Origin: Brasenia schreberi
Taxonomy: Eukaryota > Streptophyta > Magnoliopsida > Nymphaeales > Cabombaceae
NCBI GenBank assembly: GCA_036023115.1
Contig: JAYKKT010000079.1
Span: 10,407,501 to 10,471,500, forward strand
Length of the DNA: 64,000 nt
Direction: 5' to 3'
Shown here: one piece after another, positions 1 through 10,860 of the stretch
Position numbering within the stretch: position 1 is the stretch's first letter
Layout: each line of letters starts with the position of its first letter
Program-made: the position numbers and the translations under genes
The notes under the pieces: generated by a model
What the model saw: only the letters and a program-made list of their open reading frames with translations
Database searches by the model: none
What the model was told of the DNA's origin: nothing

Positions 1-430
1 TGTTCGCGTGGAGATTGGGGATCCGAGCCTCCGACGCAGAGAGAGAAGAAGAAGGTGTCCCGTTACTCTCCTTTCGTTCGCGATGGTGATTCGTCCTTAA
101 ATCTTGATCGGACAAACGGAGCCCGCCAAATTGGAACTCCCAGAAAGAGGAGAAGAAGAAGGTGGTCCGTGCCTCTCCTTTCGTTCGCGAGGGCGGTTCG
201 TCCTTAAGTCACGGAGCCCGCCAAATTGGAACGCGAAGTATATCTGATTGCACATTTCTGCCTTTCGGCTGCCCCGCCCGCCTAAATACCCGTCTCCCAT
301 CCCCTCTTCTCATCTTCTTTGTCTTCTTTCGATTGTTCCGCTCAAATCGGAAGCGCGCACGCTCTTCGGATCCGGGTATGATCCGACCCGTAAGGATTTT
401 TCTGCCAAAGAATCCGCAAGCAAAATCGTA
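1..430. other. GC-richer unassigned segment, possible neighbour-gene 5' region
   Basis: This segment is richer in G+C and CpG than nearly all the rest of the window and has CT/GA-rich tracts typical of plant promoters and 5' leaders. Small open frames overlap on both strands, but none resembles a known protein, so no CDS is called. It may be the upstream region of a gene beyond the left edge. That is inference from composition only. Confidence 0.3.
45..235. repeat. Imperfect tandem duplication, about 107-bp period
   Basis: Two adjacent copies share the landmarks gaagaagaaggtg, ctctcctttcgttcgcga, ttcgtccttaa and cggagcccgccaaattgga in the same order. The second copy lacks about 14 bp (around cttgatcggacaaa) and has several substitutions. 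No gene function is implied. Confidence 0.8.
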
Positions 431-668
431 TAACTAGAAATTGTTTTCATAAATGCACGTACTTTTTATTATTCATGCACTTTGTTTATTTTTTATGTGT
501 GAAGACCAGCCTAGTTTGACATCACATTGCTTCTAGGGCATTTCGTTAATACGACAGATCTCAGTTTACCTGTGAAAGACTTCACAGAAGCAAGGCTAGT
601 TCCTCAATCGCTATGACATCATCATCCCCGATGACCTTCTAGTGATATGTGAAGCAAAAATCAAAATA
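431..668. other. No recognisable feature
   Basis: AT-rich sequence with short stop-interrupted frames on both strands. I see no protein similarity, RNA gene or clear repeat here. Confidence 0.5.
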
Positions 669-760
669 TAAGAAAATTTATAAAAAACTCAACTCAAAAG
701 ATGGTAAAAGTGATATTTTTTAAAAATAGAAGAAAACTAAAACATTTACTTTCTTTAAAT
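668..760 (+). mobile_element. Short RTE-type LINE fragment
   Basis: A stretch containing tttataaaaaactcaactc followed by gatggtaaaagtgatat matches the LINE segment at 37658-37700 (codons for [14 protein letters not shown]) with scattered substitutions. Similarity fades on both sides. Only about 60-90 bp is preserved, so it is a relic of the LINE family present in longer copies elsewhere in the window. Confidence 0.6.
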
Positions 761-779
761 AAATCAAAGATATGTGTAA

Positions 780-1130
780 GCACCTAAAACTTTCTCTCCA
801 TAAGAAATAAAACAATTTCATTAAATGATTCTCAAAGAAATGAGTTGGCATCCTTAAATCTTTGTTTTATTAGTATAAACTTATTAGAACATGAAGGGGA
901 AAAGATCTGAGCCCAAGTTCCTACAAATTGATCGAAAGTAGGGATTTCATTAAACTCACAAGACTCAAAATCGGTTATAACCATTAAAGATAATTCAATT
1001 TTGCTTGAAGAACACTTACAAGAATTGCATATCAACAACATAATATTATTGTTACAAAAAGAATGGAAGATTACTATATGCACACCCCTAATTTTAAAAA
1101 TATCGAAAATACTCCTGCAACCATTTCTGA
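780..1130 (+). repeat. Left terminal region of MULE element 1
   Basis: Shares long colinear similarity with 23738-24150: 'cacctaaaa', 'agcatccttaaatctt', a segment around 'aaactcaca', 'cattaaagat.aattcaatt', 'gaacacttacaa' and 'ttgcatatcaac' occur in the same order. Just inside lies an 'acacccct' motif also found near 14260 and 24135 and typical of the edges of this family. Long shared terminal regions of several hundred bp are usual for MULEs. The exact terminus and 9-bp duplication were not found. Confidence 0.55.
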
Positions 1131-1390
1131 ATACTCTTCACACCCAATTACAGCATTTCCTTCTTTTCACTCCGACGACCAACATTTCGTTCGTTGAAAT
1201 CTATTTTTCTTTCTTCGTAATCAAGGAATACACGACTATTCTCTTACAAACCTCACTAGAAATTTACAAAACAGGAAAAAAAAAAAAGAGATGATTGATA
1301 CGATTGATTATCGGATTTTTCTAGGTTTTGAGAGATTGATTCTCAATAATATCTTCGGATTTTTGTAGGTTTGTAAGACGCGCCTAGTCC

Positions 1391-1512
1391 ATGTCCTATT
1401 TGAAGGAGAGATGTTGGTTTGTGTCTCTTCCTCAAGGGAAGACTGGTTGGCATGCATCTCTTCCTAAAAGAAAGCTATGGTTAGGTTGTTTCTCTCCAAG
1501 GTTAGATACAAC
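1391..1512 (+). repeat. Array of four short hairpins in the MULE leader
   Basis: Four units of about 30-35 bp each contain a small inverted repeat built on gtctcttcc / ggaagac-like arms. Units begin near gtcctatttgaaggagag, gtctcttcctcaagggaaga, catctcttcctaaaagaaag and tttctctccaaggttag. A similar array lies inverted at the other end of this element, and a single larger hairpin lies at the matching place of element 2. A role as transposase-binding or regulatory sequence is speculation. Confidence 0.45.
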
Positions 1513-1599
1513 TTGGAGAATGAAAAATAACTTGAGCGAAAGCACTTACGAAAAAATTGGTTTTGAAAAGATGACAACTGATTAAGTTTTTATTATAAC

Positions 1600-2195
1600 T
1601 ACACTAAAGATGATGAAAGTTATTATAGTGCACCAGATGATGCATTCTTTGACTAGTAGTCGATGAAGGAGAAGAAACATTTGTTAATTGTGGGGGTGAT
1701 GAACTTGACTTTTACTCATATTTTTAATAGAGAACATGTTTAACAATCATAATGAACTTATTGAGTATATAAGAAATGTTAAGAGAAAGCATAATATTGT
1801 TATTATTATTCTTCATTCGAGAAGTAAAAGCGTAACAAGTAAGGAATGACTTTTGTCTTAGAGTGACAAATACAAGGCGAAGAAAATTATTGATGCTAAT
1901 AATAGTAGGTAGACGAGCACTAAGAAGTTAGACTGTTCATTTTTATTGAGAGGAGATGGTGGAGTCGATGGTTATTGGAAGTAGAATATAGTGAATGAGA
2001 TATATAATCACTCTCTAGGATTATATCTTCAAGGACATGCATTATTTGTAGAGAGATTGAGTGAATTTAAATATAGTGTGACAAAGGATCTTACAAAAAA
2101 TCATTGCGAAGCATATTTTAATGCATTGAAGGTGGGTTGATGATATAAATGTTAGTACAGTGAGACATATTTATAATGCATGAAAAGAAAGAAAG
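1600..2195 (+). pseudogene. MULE/FAR1-type transposase, N-terminal part
   Basis: Broken frames on the + strand read like the N-terminal DNA-binding half of plant MULE transposases related to FAR1. A basic K-H-N-I-V-I stretch comes first, then KKLDCSFLLRG, a variant of the conserved C-x-C/P-F motif. Then come YNHSLGLYLQGHA and ERLSEFKYSVTKDLTKNH, matching the family pattern N-H ... L-x-G-H-x-x-x-x-R-L. It ends in VSTVRHIYNA, the conserved helix before the catalytic domain. There are several in-frame stops. LINE 1 is inserted directly after this point and the gene resumes at 5617. The related copy at 26890-27330 aligns across the same region. Confidence 0.65.
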
Positions 2196-2216
2196 ATAGG
2201 AATTCTCGAAGTGTAC
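2196..2216. repeat. Left 21-bp target-site duplication of LINE 1
   Basis: Identical to 5596-5616. The core is aggaattctcgaagtgtac. The repeat encloses the whole of 2217-5595, including the extra 3' sequence, so all of it arrived as one insertion. Confidence 0.9.
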
Positions 2217-2310
2217 AAACTACAACTAAGCCTTTTCCCATACTAGACAGGGTCGGCTACATGGATTCTTTGTTTCCACAGATCCCTATCGTGTGCCATC
2301 TAGCTCATGT
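2217..2310 (-). mobile_element. Second LINE 3' end (terminal tail of the LINE 1 insertion)
   Basis: About 90 bp almost identical to the last 90 bp of the LINE family (the region coding [14 protein letters not shown], then the tail). It is separated from the main LINE 3' end by the 2311-2570 segment. It probably provided the tail recognised at reverse transcription. Confidence 0.75.
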
Positions 2311-2570
2311 ACATACAGGATCTAATTGATTCAACACCAACCGAGAATGGGGGAGTCCCTCCTATTCTTCTTGGGACCATCTTGATCCAACTTATTTGCA
2401 CTAAGAATATATTATGAGTTTAGCCCAAACCTAGAAACAACTCTAGGTCATTGGAGCCGATGTGGTTCCAGCTAATCATGGGTTTCAAAGATCACACACA
2501 AAACCACCACTAGAACATCACATAGCAACCAGATTTAACATCTGTCCTGATATGAAAGCCAGTGGAACTT
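2311..2570 (-). other. Foreign segment between two LINE tails (likely 3' transduction)
   Basis: These 260 bp match no other part of the window and no coding sequence I recognise. They lie inside the TSD-bounded insertion and downstream of a complete LINE tail. The simplest reading is donor-locus flanking DNA copied by read-through transcription. Some other short retroelement body fused to a LINE-type tail is also possible. Confidence 0.6.
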
Positions 2571-2639
2571 AAGCAACAACAATAACAAACAACAACAATA
2601 ACTAAGCCTTTTCCCATACTAGACGGGGTATGCTACATG

Positions 2640-3925
2640 GATTCTTTGTTTCCACAAATCTCTATCGTGTGCCATGTTAGCAGTTAACTCCCAATAAGCT
2701 AGATCATTCTTTATTGTTTCTTTCCAACACTTTTGTGGTCGTCCTCTACCTCTTTTAATACTTTCCAAATTTAGTTTTTCTAACCTTCTTACAGGTTCTT
2801 CTTTTCATCTTCTTTCTATATGTCCAAACCATCTTAAACGATGTTCTCTCATTTTATCCTCTATTGATGCCACTCCTAATTTGTTTCTAATAACCTCATT
2901 ATGTATACGGTCTTTTCTTGTATGACCACTCATCCATCTCAACATCTTCATTTCTGTCACAGACATCTTTTGTACATGTTGATGATTAACTGCCCAACAC
3001 TCAGAACCATAAGGCCTAACTGCTGCTCTATAATATTTCCTTTTAATTTTAATGGTATCTTCTTATCACAAAGAATACCTTATGCTCCTCTCCATTTTAA
3101 CCAACCAGCATTAATTCTATGTGTAACATCTTCATCAATTCTTCCATCACTTTGAAAAATTGTCCCTAGGTATTTAAAACTTTCCTTTTGGGGAATGCAA
3201 TGTGTACCAATTTTAATTTCTATGTCCTCTGAAGTAGCCAAATGATCAAACTTAAATTCCATATATTCTGTCTTTGTTCTACTAAGTCGGAGGTCTTTGT
3301 TTTCTAATGTTTCTCTCCATAGTTCCAATTTTCTATTAACTTTTTCCTTAGACTCCTCCACTAATACAATGTCATCTGCAAATAACATAAACCAAGGTAC
3401 TTCATCTTGAATATGTTTTGTTAACTCATCCATCACCATTATAAATAAGTATGGACTTAAACTTGATCCTTGATGTAACCCAATATTAACTTCAAAGAAG
3501 TCTGTCGTTCCTTCATGAGTCCTCACACATGTTTTTGCACCATCATACATGTCTCTTATAAGGTTAATATATGTCAATGGGATACCTCTTTTTTCTAAAG
3601 TTCTCCAAAGAACCTCCCTCGGTACCCTATCATAAGCTTTTTCTAGATCAATAAATATCATGTGACGGTCTTTCTTTTTTGCTCTAAAATGTTCCATAAG
3701 ACGTCTCAAAAGGTGAATCGCTTCAATAGTAGATCTACCTGGCATAAATCCAAATTGGTTCTCTGTTGTACTTGATACTTGTCTTAACCTACGTTCAATA
3801 ATTCTTTCCCATAATTTCATAGTATGACTCATTAACTTGATACCTCGATAATTCGCACAATTTTGAATGTCTCCCTTGTTCTTATATACGGGTATAAGTG
3901 TACCTTCTCTCCATTCCTCGGGCAT
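2640..3925 (-). pseudogene. LINE 1 reverse transcriptase, catalytic and C-terminal part
   Basis: From 3925 down to 3080 one open frame of 281 residues runs from [15 protein letters not shown] through [22 protein letters not shown] (the RT A box), [13 protein letters not shown] (B box) and [11 protein letters not shown] (the FADD catalytic C box). The frame breaks near 3080 at an indel and continues to about 2640 with the C-terminal [34 protein letters not shown] and HVADPV segments. The intact sister reading in LINE A (32816-34018) shows what is disrupted. Confidence 0.85.
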
Positions 3926-3964
3926 CTGTTGGTTTTTTCATATTTCATTAAATAGTCTTGTGAG

Positions 3965-4747
3965 CTAAGTGATTCCTATTTCTCCTAGTATTTTCCAAAC
4001 TTCTATAGGAATATCATCTGGTCCTACCGATTTACCACTCTTCATATGTTTAAGAGCCTCTTTGACTTCATTCTTTTGAATTCGTCGGTAGAAATTATGG
4101 TTTATATACTTTTCTGACTTGGCTAAATCTCCTAAACTAATACTAACATCTTTATTTTCATTAAAAAGATTATAAAAATAGTTTTTCCATCTATTTCTTA
4201 TATCATCATTTGCCACTAGAATTTTTTCATCCTCGTCTTTTATGCATCTAACATAATTAAGATCTTTAGTTTTCTCATCTCTAGCCCTAGCTATCCTAAA
4301 AATATCTCTTTCACCCTCTTTTGAGTTGAGTTTTTTATATAAGTCCTCCCAAATCTTAGCTTTTGCTTCACTAACGGCCTTTTTTGCTTCCTTCTTTGCT
4401 TTCTTATAAGCTTCTAAAGTTTCACTAGTTTTCTTAGCATAATGTAATTTGTAACATGCCCTCTTTGCCTTGATTTTATTTTGTACTACTTCACTCCACC
4501 ACCAAGCTTCTTTTTGTGCCGGTACACCTCCCTTAGATACCCCTAACACATCTTTCGCCACTTTCCTAATATGTATAGCCATATTGTTCCACATATCAGA
4601 GGGTGTGCCAACATAATTCCAAACATCTCCTTGAAGGACTTTCTGTTTAAATATATCTTCTTTCTCGCTTTTGAGGTTCCACCATTTAGTCTGAATAGCT
4701 CGATGCACTCTTTTCTTCTTTGTCCATTTTTTTATTTGTAAATCCAT
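3965..4747 (-). pseudogene. LINE 1 linker and reverse transcriptase N-terminal part
   Basis: A 260-residue open frame covers the charged Lys/Glu-rich linker between endonuclease and RT ([53 protein letters not shown]). It then enters the RT fingers at [21 protein letters not shown] stop near 3963 separates it from the catalytic frame, where the sister copies read through ([22 protein letters not shown]). Confidence 0.8.
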
Positions 4748-4925
4748 AACTAAAAGTTCATGTTGGGTGGTTAAGCTTTCTCCTGGAATTACCTTACAAT
4801 CTTTACAACACGCTCTATCTTTTTTTCTACAAATAAAGTAATCAATTTGTGTTTGTGATAAGCCACTCTTATAAGTAATTAAATATTCATCTCATTTTTT
4901 GAAGATTGTATTGACTATAAAGAGA

Positions 4926-5399
4926 TCAAATGACATAGCAAAAATTTAAAATCTCCCTACCTTCCTCGTTTATATCCCCATAACCAAAGTTTCCATGAAT
5001 CCCTTGATATCCTAATGTCTCTTTACCGACATGTCCATTTAAATCTCCTCCTAAACAAATCATCTCCCTTTGTGGAATCTTTTGAAACACCTTATCTAAC
5101 TCTTCCCAAAAAACTGTCTTTATACTATCTTCTAGTCCTACTTGGGGTACGTAAGCACAAACTATATTCAAAACCTCTACTCCTAACACTAATTTCAATG
5201 TCATGATTCGGTCACCATATCGTTGTATGTCTACTACACTCTCCTTTAAATCTTTATTTATGATAATACCAACTCCGTTTTGGGCCTTTTCTTTACCTGA
5301 GTACCATAATTTAAAACCTGTATCCTCTATCTCCTTTGCTTTTTCTCCAACCCATTTTGTCTCTTGTAAACATAGAATATGAATCTTTCTCCGAATCAT
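4926..5399 (-). pseudogene. LINE 1 apurinic-type endonuclease
   Basis: The frame carries the exonuclease/endonuclease/phosphatase-fold motifs of LINE endonucleases: ILCLQETKW (metal-binding Glu), [18 protein letters not shown] and [13 protein letters not shown] (catalytic Asp/Asn). It breaks near 4926. The last motif ([16 protein letters not shown]) continues at 4800-4870 in a different frame after an indel and a stop. Confidence 0.8.
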
Positions 5400-5595
5400 A
5401 GTATATCTACCACCTCCATTAGCTTACCCGATAATGTTCCGATATTTAAAGAACCAATACGAATCTTATTATCTAGGACTAGCTTCCTTACCCCCGCATC
5501 CGTCCATAATCAAAATGCGGAGATCCTCTCTGAAAATTTTTCACTACATTCAGGCGGCAATGTAGCGGGACTAACTTCTTTATCCACACCCGTCC

Positions 5596-5616
5596 ATAGG
5601 AATTCTCGAAGTGTAC
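5596..5616. repeat. Right 21-bp target-site duplication of LINE 1
   Basis: Identical to 2196-2216. It marks the 5' junction of the minus-strand LINE. The interrupted MULE transposase resumes immediately to its right. Confidence 0.9.
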
Positions 5617-6890
5617 TTCAATAATTATTACATGATCTAGACTCTCACCAATATAAGATATGGCATTATAAAATATCTGATACTGACATTATCAATGAAA
5701 TTGTATTTACACATCCTTGTTCAGTGTAACTATTATACTCATTTTTATGTTTCATATTTTGCAAGTATAGGAAGCATTTCTTTAAGGTTGTCGGGTTCAC
5801 ATAAACCTTAAAAATTCTTGTTCGCTTTTATGAGTGTAGAAAAGGAAGAGAATTATATTTAATTATTGAGGTGTGTGTGAGTTATACACTCCATACAACT
5901 TTAAATGTGACATCTACAATGATTGTTACTTAGTGAATATCATTAAATCATATTTTCGAATACAACTCACTTTTATGTAAATGACGAGTATGTTTGGTGT
6001 AAGTTGGAGGAAGGTCATCCATTTATTATATTAGAGTAGTTATAAAAATGTAGTTGAGGTAATGTAATTAAAGTAGGAAAAAAAAATTTGCTCTACTCTC
6101 TTATATTAAAGCAAAGTGGTTGAACCCGTATAAGGAGAGAATTATCTCAATATGGGCTTACAGGGTGATTTGTTATGGTACTCACATAATTAATAGATAT
6201 GTAAAATTGGTTATTAATGCGTATATATATCATCTACTATTTTGAATTTTATAATGATTATTTATTAATGGTTGTTAGGATAGAAAGTGCACACAATATT
6301 GATAAGTCATTTGAAGAATCATGAACCATCATCATACATTATATTGACGTGATAAAAGATATTCTAGCAAACCTCTATATAATAGTGTCACAACATGCTA
6401 TTGATTTGAGTGTAGGAGAGTACAATAGTGTGGTATTAATGCTGCAATTTATCGCATTAAATAAATGAAAGATGAGCATTGTCCTAGTAATTATTCGATG
6501 TTCATGACAAACATGAGTTTGGTCATCATTAGTTGATGGAACGTAACATTGATACTCCTCTCTATGATAGGGTCAACGATATTTCTCTCGATAGTGTGAG
6601 ACACTCAATAGTGAGAGATATATGGTATATGTGATATCATCATGTTGTACAACATTTTATAGCAATAATCATAATATCTTTAAATATGATTATGTTATTT
6701 AGGTATTTAGTTTATGAAAGTTGTGATTAATCCTTTATTGTGCTCTTACTTTTTATAGATGTACATGGTTGATAGCTCTCTGATGCCTTATATCTTTCCA
6801 TATCTGCAACTATACCGACATGAAAGCATTGAGAATTGGAATTAACCATTTCATTAATATATCGAGATGTATATATAAATGAGAGGACTA
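5617..6890 (+). pseudogene. MULE transposase, catalytic core and C-terminal remnant
   Basis: Continuation of the transposase after the LINE. The segment around 5650-5720 translates to ISDTDIINEIVFTHPCSV, the block preceding the first catalytic Asp in MULE transposases. FFKVVGFT follows, matching the region after the expected DCTYKTN motif, which is lost here. Farther on, NDISLDSV and a segment before 6830 with a PYIFPY-like stretch correspond to the SWIM-side and C-terminal regions. Stops and frameshifts are many, and the DDE residues cannot be traced. The sister copy has the same order at 26600-27330. Confidence 0.55.
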
Positions 6891-7430
6891 AGAAATGATA
6901 ATGTATACGATATTATGAACGATGATTATATGTTATTTGTAATTTATAAATATAATTGTTGTTAATTTTAATGAAAGTATGATTTCATAACAGTTGTGGG
7001 TATAGAAGGTAAACAGTGACAAACCAACATTTCTTTCATTACAAATATCATTTACATATTCACATAATGAATAATAAAAAAACATCTCAAACACAAGGTA
7101 TAAAGCCCATATACAATGATTCATCACAGCACATTGATCATCTACTACACCAAGCTTATGCATATTCACCATCATCTTCATATATAGTCAATCGATGTGC
7201 TCATTGGTAATATTGTTTGTATGTCTTTAACAACTCTAGATTTGCAGGATCACCCGACAATGGCCGTGGCATGCACTCTAAATGTACTAAAGTTAGTGTT
7301 AGTATGTCACATACTACGATAAGATGCTAGTATAAGAAAATAATTTAAAAATATATATTATTAGATTTAAATCAAAACAAAGTTCAAGACCACTTTAGTA
7401 TATATACAATTATTTATTTACCTGCATTAA
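6891..7430. other. Space between the convergent MULE and PMD pseudogenes
   Basis: AT-rich sequence between the 3' end of the + strand transposase and the 3' end of the - strand PMD gene. Short open frames on both strands resemble nothing. By position it is the convergent 3' intergenic region of the element. Confidence 0.4.
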
Positions 7431-8246
7431 AAATTTTGCATCATGTTGCATAGCTAGAGTTGGATGCAACTAACTGATAAGATCTATCAAAATAAATTGA
7501 TGAGTCCAAGGAATGTGCCACTATATGTATAACTCGTTGCACTAAAGCTCAAAACATCATGAGTGTTGTACCTCACAAGTAGCATAAACTGACTCATACT
7601 ATACTTTATATGCATTGGACTTTGTAGGGCTATTTGCAATGGAGGATCATATTGACACTACTAGGATGCCTTAACAACTGAATTGTTAAACTACACGATT
7701 TAGTATATATAATCCCACAATATCTATACATCAAATATATTTATGGTATTTAAATAACTTATATGTATTACAATCAAAGTATTTTGCAAAATTGTATGGC
7801 TATCAATCAATCTACATTGCATTAAATAAAGAAAAGAATTTATAAAATCAAAGGTTGCGTTTAATATAAAATAAAGATTGTAATTATAGTTTTATAAAAT
7901 ACTTACTATGTTGTCATCAAATCCAACTGCTAGTAAGCTTAGGGGTGTGAGATTACCTCTGACAACCATTTCTCATTTTTTAGCTTACTTGTAGTTCTCT
8001 ATCTGGCCATTCTGATCACATACTAACTCTGAACGTTAGGAAATACTCATAAATCTATACCTATAATTAAAACATATAACTTAAAACTTTAATTATAAAA
8101 AATAACTATATGAAAGATATTGTAGGAACCAACAATATTATAAGTTCTTACTTTGAGTAAAGAAGTATGTTCACTATATTGTAGTGCCTCTATATCTCAT
8201 AAATATAATGAAGTGTGATAGTCATCTCACCCATGACATGAATGCC
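7431..8246 (-). pseudogene. Plant mobile domain (PMD) gene, 3' part
   Basis: Read on the - strand this aligns with the PMD pseudogene at 25050-26390. The block GEMTITLHYIYEIEAL (8160-8240) corresponds to WGEISIILHDVYELLSF in the other copy. The segment around 8000-8030 matches its QPEWQDRDP region. The segment at 7480-7560 (CNELYI.W....HQFIL) matches its CDELYMKWYIQTIHQFIL. PMD proteins are plant factors related to MAIN/MAIL1 and are also carried by transposons. This copy has many stops. Its 5' part is displaced to 13140-13480 by the gypsy insertion. Confidence 0.6.
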
Positions 8247-8660
8247 AACTATAAACTTGTTATAAAAACCTTCCTAGAAAATGAATAATCACCTTGTAAA
8301 ATGTTGATGTATGCTCATAACTCTTTAATTACTATTTCGAAATTGTTAAGATCACTAAATGTAATTAACTAAGAACATTAAATTCGAATTATGTGCCCTC
8401 AAAATTAGTGAACCAGAGTTATTGATCTAAGAGATGTTGAGAATCCCCTATCTAGCTTAAATATGGGCTTCACTCTTGAGTGACCTTCTATTGGAGTAAA
8501 CAAACAACCATGAGCTTGCAGAAATCATTAATGCTCCATTCACCCATAAAGATTTGGGTTTAAAAAGGATTGAAATGCTTGTTTTGCCTCAGGCATGAGT
8601 AAGAGGTCCCTAATAGCTATCGGTGAGCCTGTCAGGCTAGGTTAGATCATTTGTGCTTGG
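8247..8660 (-). repeat. G1 downstream LTR, truncated
   Basis: Colinear with 12320-12660 over more than 300 bp. Shared blocks include 'aactaagaacattaaattcg', 'gatctaagagatgttgagaa' and 'tatgggcttcactcttgagt'. It lacks the promoter-proximal and R/U5 side seen in the other copy (12023-12320) and stops abruptly at 8247 against PMD sequence. Confidence 0.7.
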
Positions 8661-8689
8661 TCCTTCGTCATCCTCATAAGGTTGATGAG

Positions 8690-9300
8690 GATTTATCCTC
8701 AAATTTGGATTCTCAGTATCTTCTTTCTAAGAAATAAGATCCTTAACTATGAAAGAATTAGAAATGTTGAACCCCTTTGATAGATCTATCTTATAAATAT
8801 TGTCATTTATCTTTTCCAAAATCTTAAAGGGACTATCGGCTTAGGGCATGAGTTTAGATCAATGCTTGTGTGAGATGTATCCAAACAAGGTCCCAAGTGA
8901 AAAAAACAATGGATTTATATATTTTGTTAGTTTGCTTGGCATAGGCTATTGTTTGTTTCTCAATATGTTGCTTTACTTGTTGGTGTAAAACCTTGATGTA
9001 TTAAGCTCGACTCACTTCCTTAGAATTTTCTTTAGCATGCTCAGGTATGGGTATCAAGTCTAAGGGAGTTGTGAGATTAACCCCATAGACTATTTCAAAG
9101 AAAGAACGGTTCGTAGTGCTGTGAACTGAGCGGTTATAGGCAAATTCTACCCAAGAAAGTTACTCTTCACAAGTTCATAGATCGTTGGACATAAAAGCTC
9201 ATAGAAGAGTGGTGAGAGTGTGATTCACTACTTTAGTTTGCCCGTCAGTTTGAGGGTGGCACACTGTACTGAAGAGAAGATTGGTTTTGAGCCTCTTTCA
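8690..9300 (-). pseudogene. G1 integrase C-terminal remnant
   Basis: Frames on the - strand read [15 protein letters not shown], YIKVLHQQVKQHIEKQT and SKLMP.ADSPFKILEKINDN-like segments. These are the conserved C-terminal end of plant gypsy integrases, followed by NLR.NPHQ..EDD at the polyprotein end. Several frameshifts are present. The catalytic integrase core is missing, so a deletion lies around 9300. Confidence 0.6.
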
Positions 9301-9479
9301 AAGAATCTACTACAATTAGTATAGAATCTCGTCCCTTTTTCATTTTAGCAAAGCTCAAAATGAAATCCAAGCTAATGTCGGTCCACTACCTAGTAGGGAT
9401 AGGCAAAGGCATGCGGATCCCTCGTTTATCCCTTTCCCTTTAACCAATTTGTAGGTAACATGTCTTGAATAACTTTCAC

Positions 9480-10205
9480 CATTTTGGAGTCAACCTTAAC
9501 TCCTTTCTTAGAGATGATGAAGGCCAAAAATTGTACTTGTGATTGGCAAAATTGACGCTTTTAAGGTCACCATCGCGTCGTTGATGGCGCAAGACCTCTA
9601 GAACTCATAAATTGTGAATAATATATTAATTTATTTCATGGCTATAAATCAGGATGTCGTCAAAATATATGACAAGGAATTTACCAATAAACTCTCGCAA
9701 GATATGGTTTATGAGTCGCATAAAAATGTTGGGTACATTTGATGGGCCAAATAGCATCACGAGTCATTCGAATAGGCCTAACTTCATTTTGAAGGTTGCT
9801 TTTCATTATCTCCTTCCTTAATTTGAATCTAGTGATAACTACTCTTGAGACCAATCTTTGAGAATAGTCTTGATCCCTTGAGTTCATCCAACATATCGTC
9901 AATTGAGGAACGGGACAATGGTATTAGATAGTTATTTTATTGATGGCTCAACTATCAATACACATTCATAACGATCCATCTTTCTTTGCTACTAGGAGGA
10001 CAAGTACTACACACAGGCTCATAGACTCCCACACGAAGCCTTTAGCGACCAATTCTTCGATTTGGTGTTGTAGCTCATTAGCCTCATTAGGGTTGTTGCG
10101 ATAGGCCAACTTGTTCGGAAGAATTACATCAAGTAGTAGATCAACATTGTATTCAATACCATGAATTGGAGGCAAACCCATAAGAGAGCTCAACGGGAAA
10201 CACAT
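9480..10205 (-). pseudogene. G1 reverse transcriptase
   Basis: From 10205 down, LPPIHGIEYNVDLLL, LPNKLAYRNNP, QIEELVAKGFVWESMS and LLVAKKDGS match the start of plant gypsy RT (usual form: R-D-I-E-H-x-I-D-L ... [28 protein letters not shown]). The frame shifts near 9965 and the palm domain follows in pieces to about 9480. The Y-x-D-D box is not readable. Confidence 0.7.
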
Positions 10206-10479
10206 CTGTGAATTCCCTTAATAGCATGGTGAGCAGAGGATGCTCGCACACTGGTTTCCACTCCCTTGAATACAATCAAGTATACCAAGCCAGCTTGTGT
10301 GATGGCTAGCTCAATCTCTCTTTTGGTGAGTATCAAACTTTCTTTAGCCTGAACTCCTTGGGAGTTGATTTCAGTGACAAGTGTTGTGATACTAACGAGG
10401 CCAAAGTGATTTTCTTTCCATCCTTCATTAATGTATATGTGTTCTTGTAGCCATCATGCAAGGACGGTGCCACAATGAT

Positions 10480-10860
10480 TTTTTTTTATCTTTTATAAAC
10501 GTATATGTGTGTTTGTAGCTATCATGTAAGGCTCACTCATCGAACTGCCATGATCGACCTAGTAAGAGATGACCTACATTTATTAGAACCACGTTACATA
10601 CAATAGAATCCTGGTAAGTCTTACCAATGGATATTGACAAAGTAGCTTGTTGCTCAACCAAGATTTTTCCTTCATTGTTGATCTAGTGCGGGATATAAGG
10701 ATGTGGGTGAGCTATGGTGGGTAAACTCAGCTTCTTGATTAATTCCATATAGGCCACATTGGTAAAGTTGTCGCTATCAATAATAAGCGAGCAAACTTTA
10801 TCGATAATTATGTAATGAGAACGAAATAGATTCTCATCTTCTCCTATTCAGGAGTGGATT
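10480..10860 (-). pseudogene. G1 aspartic protease region
   Basis: The - strand reads SLIIDSDNFTNVA, a decayed D-S-G-S-x-x-N-V-A protease motif (Gly replaced by Asp). LLLGRSWQFDE follows, matching the L-L-G-R-P-W-Q-F-D block that follows protease in plant gypsy elements. It lies between the zinc knuckle and RT, as expected. Confidence 0.65.

Larger units (their letters stand above)
2217..5595 (-). mobile_element. LINE 1: RTE-type LINE with 3'-transduced tail
   Basis: A non-LTR retrotransposon on the - strand, flanked by a perfect 21-bp TSD. From its 5' end (5595) it has a leader, an apurinic-type endonuclease, a reverse transcriptase with the FADDIVL active-site box, and a C-terminal domain ending HVADPV. 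There is no separate ORF1 and the 3' tail is a short TTG-type repeat, which points to the RTE clade. After its own tail (about 2571-2600) come roughly 260 bp of foreign sequence and then a second copy of the LINE 3' end (2217-2310), which abuts the TSD. The leader is 5'-truncated compared with LINE B. Confidence 0.85.
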
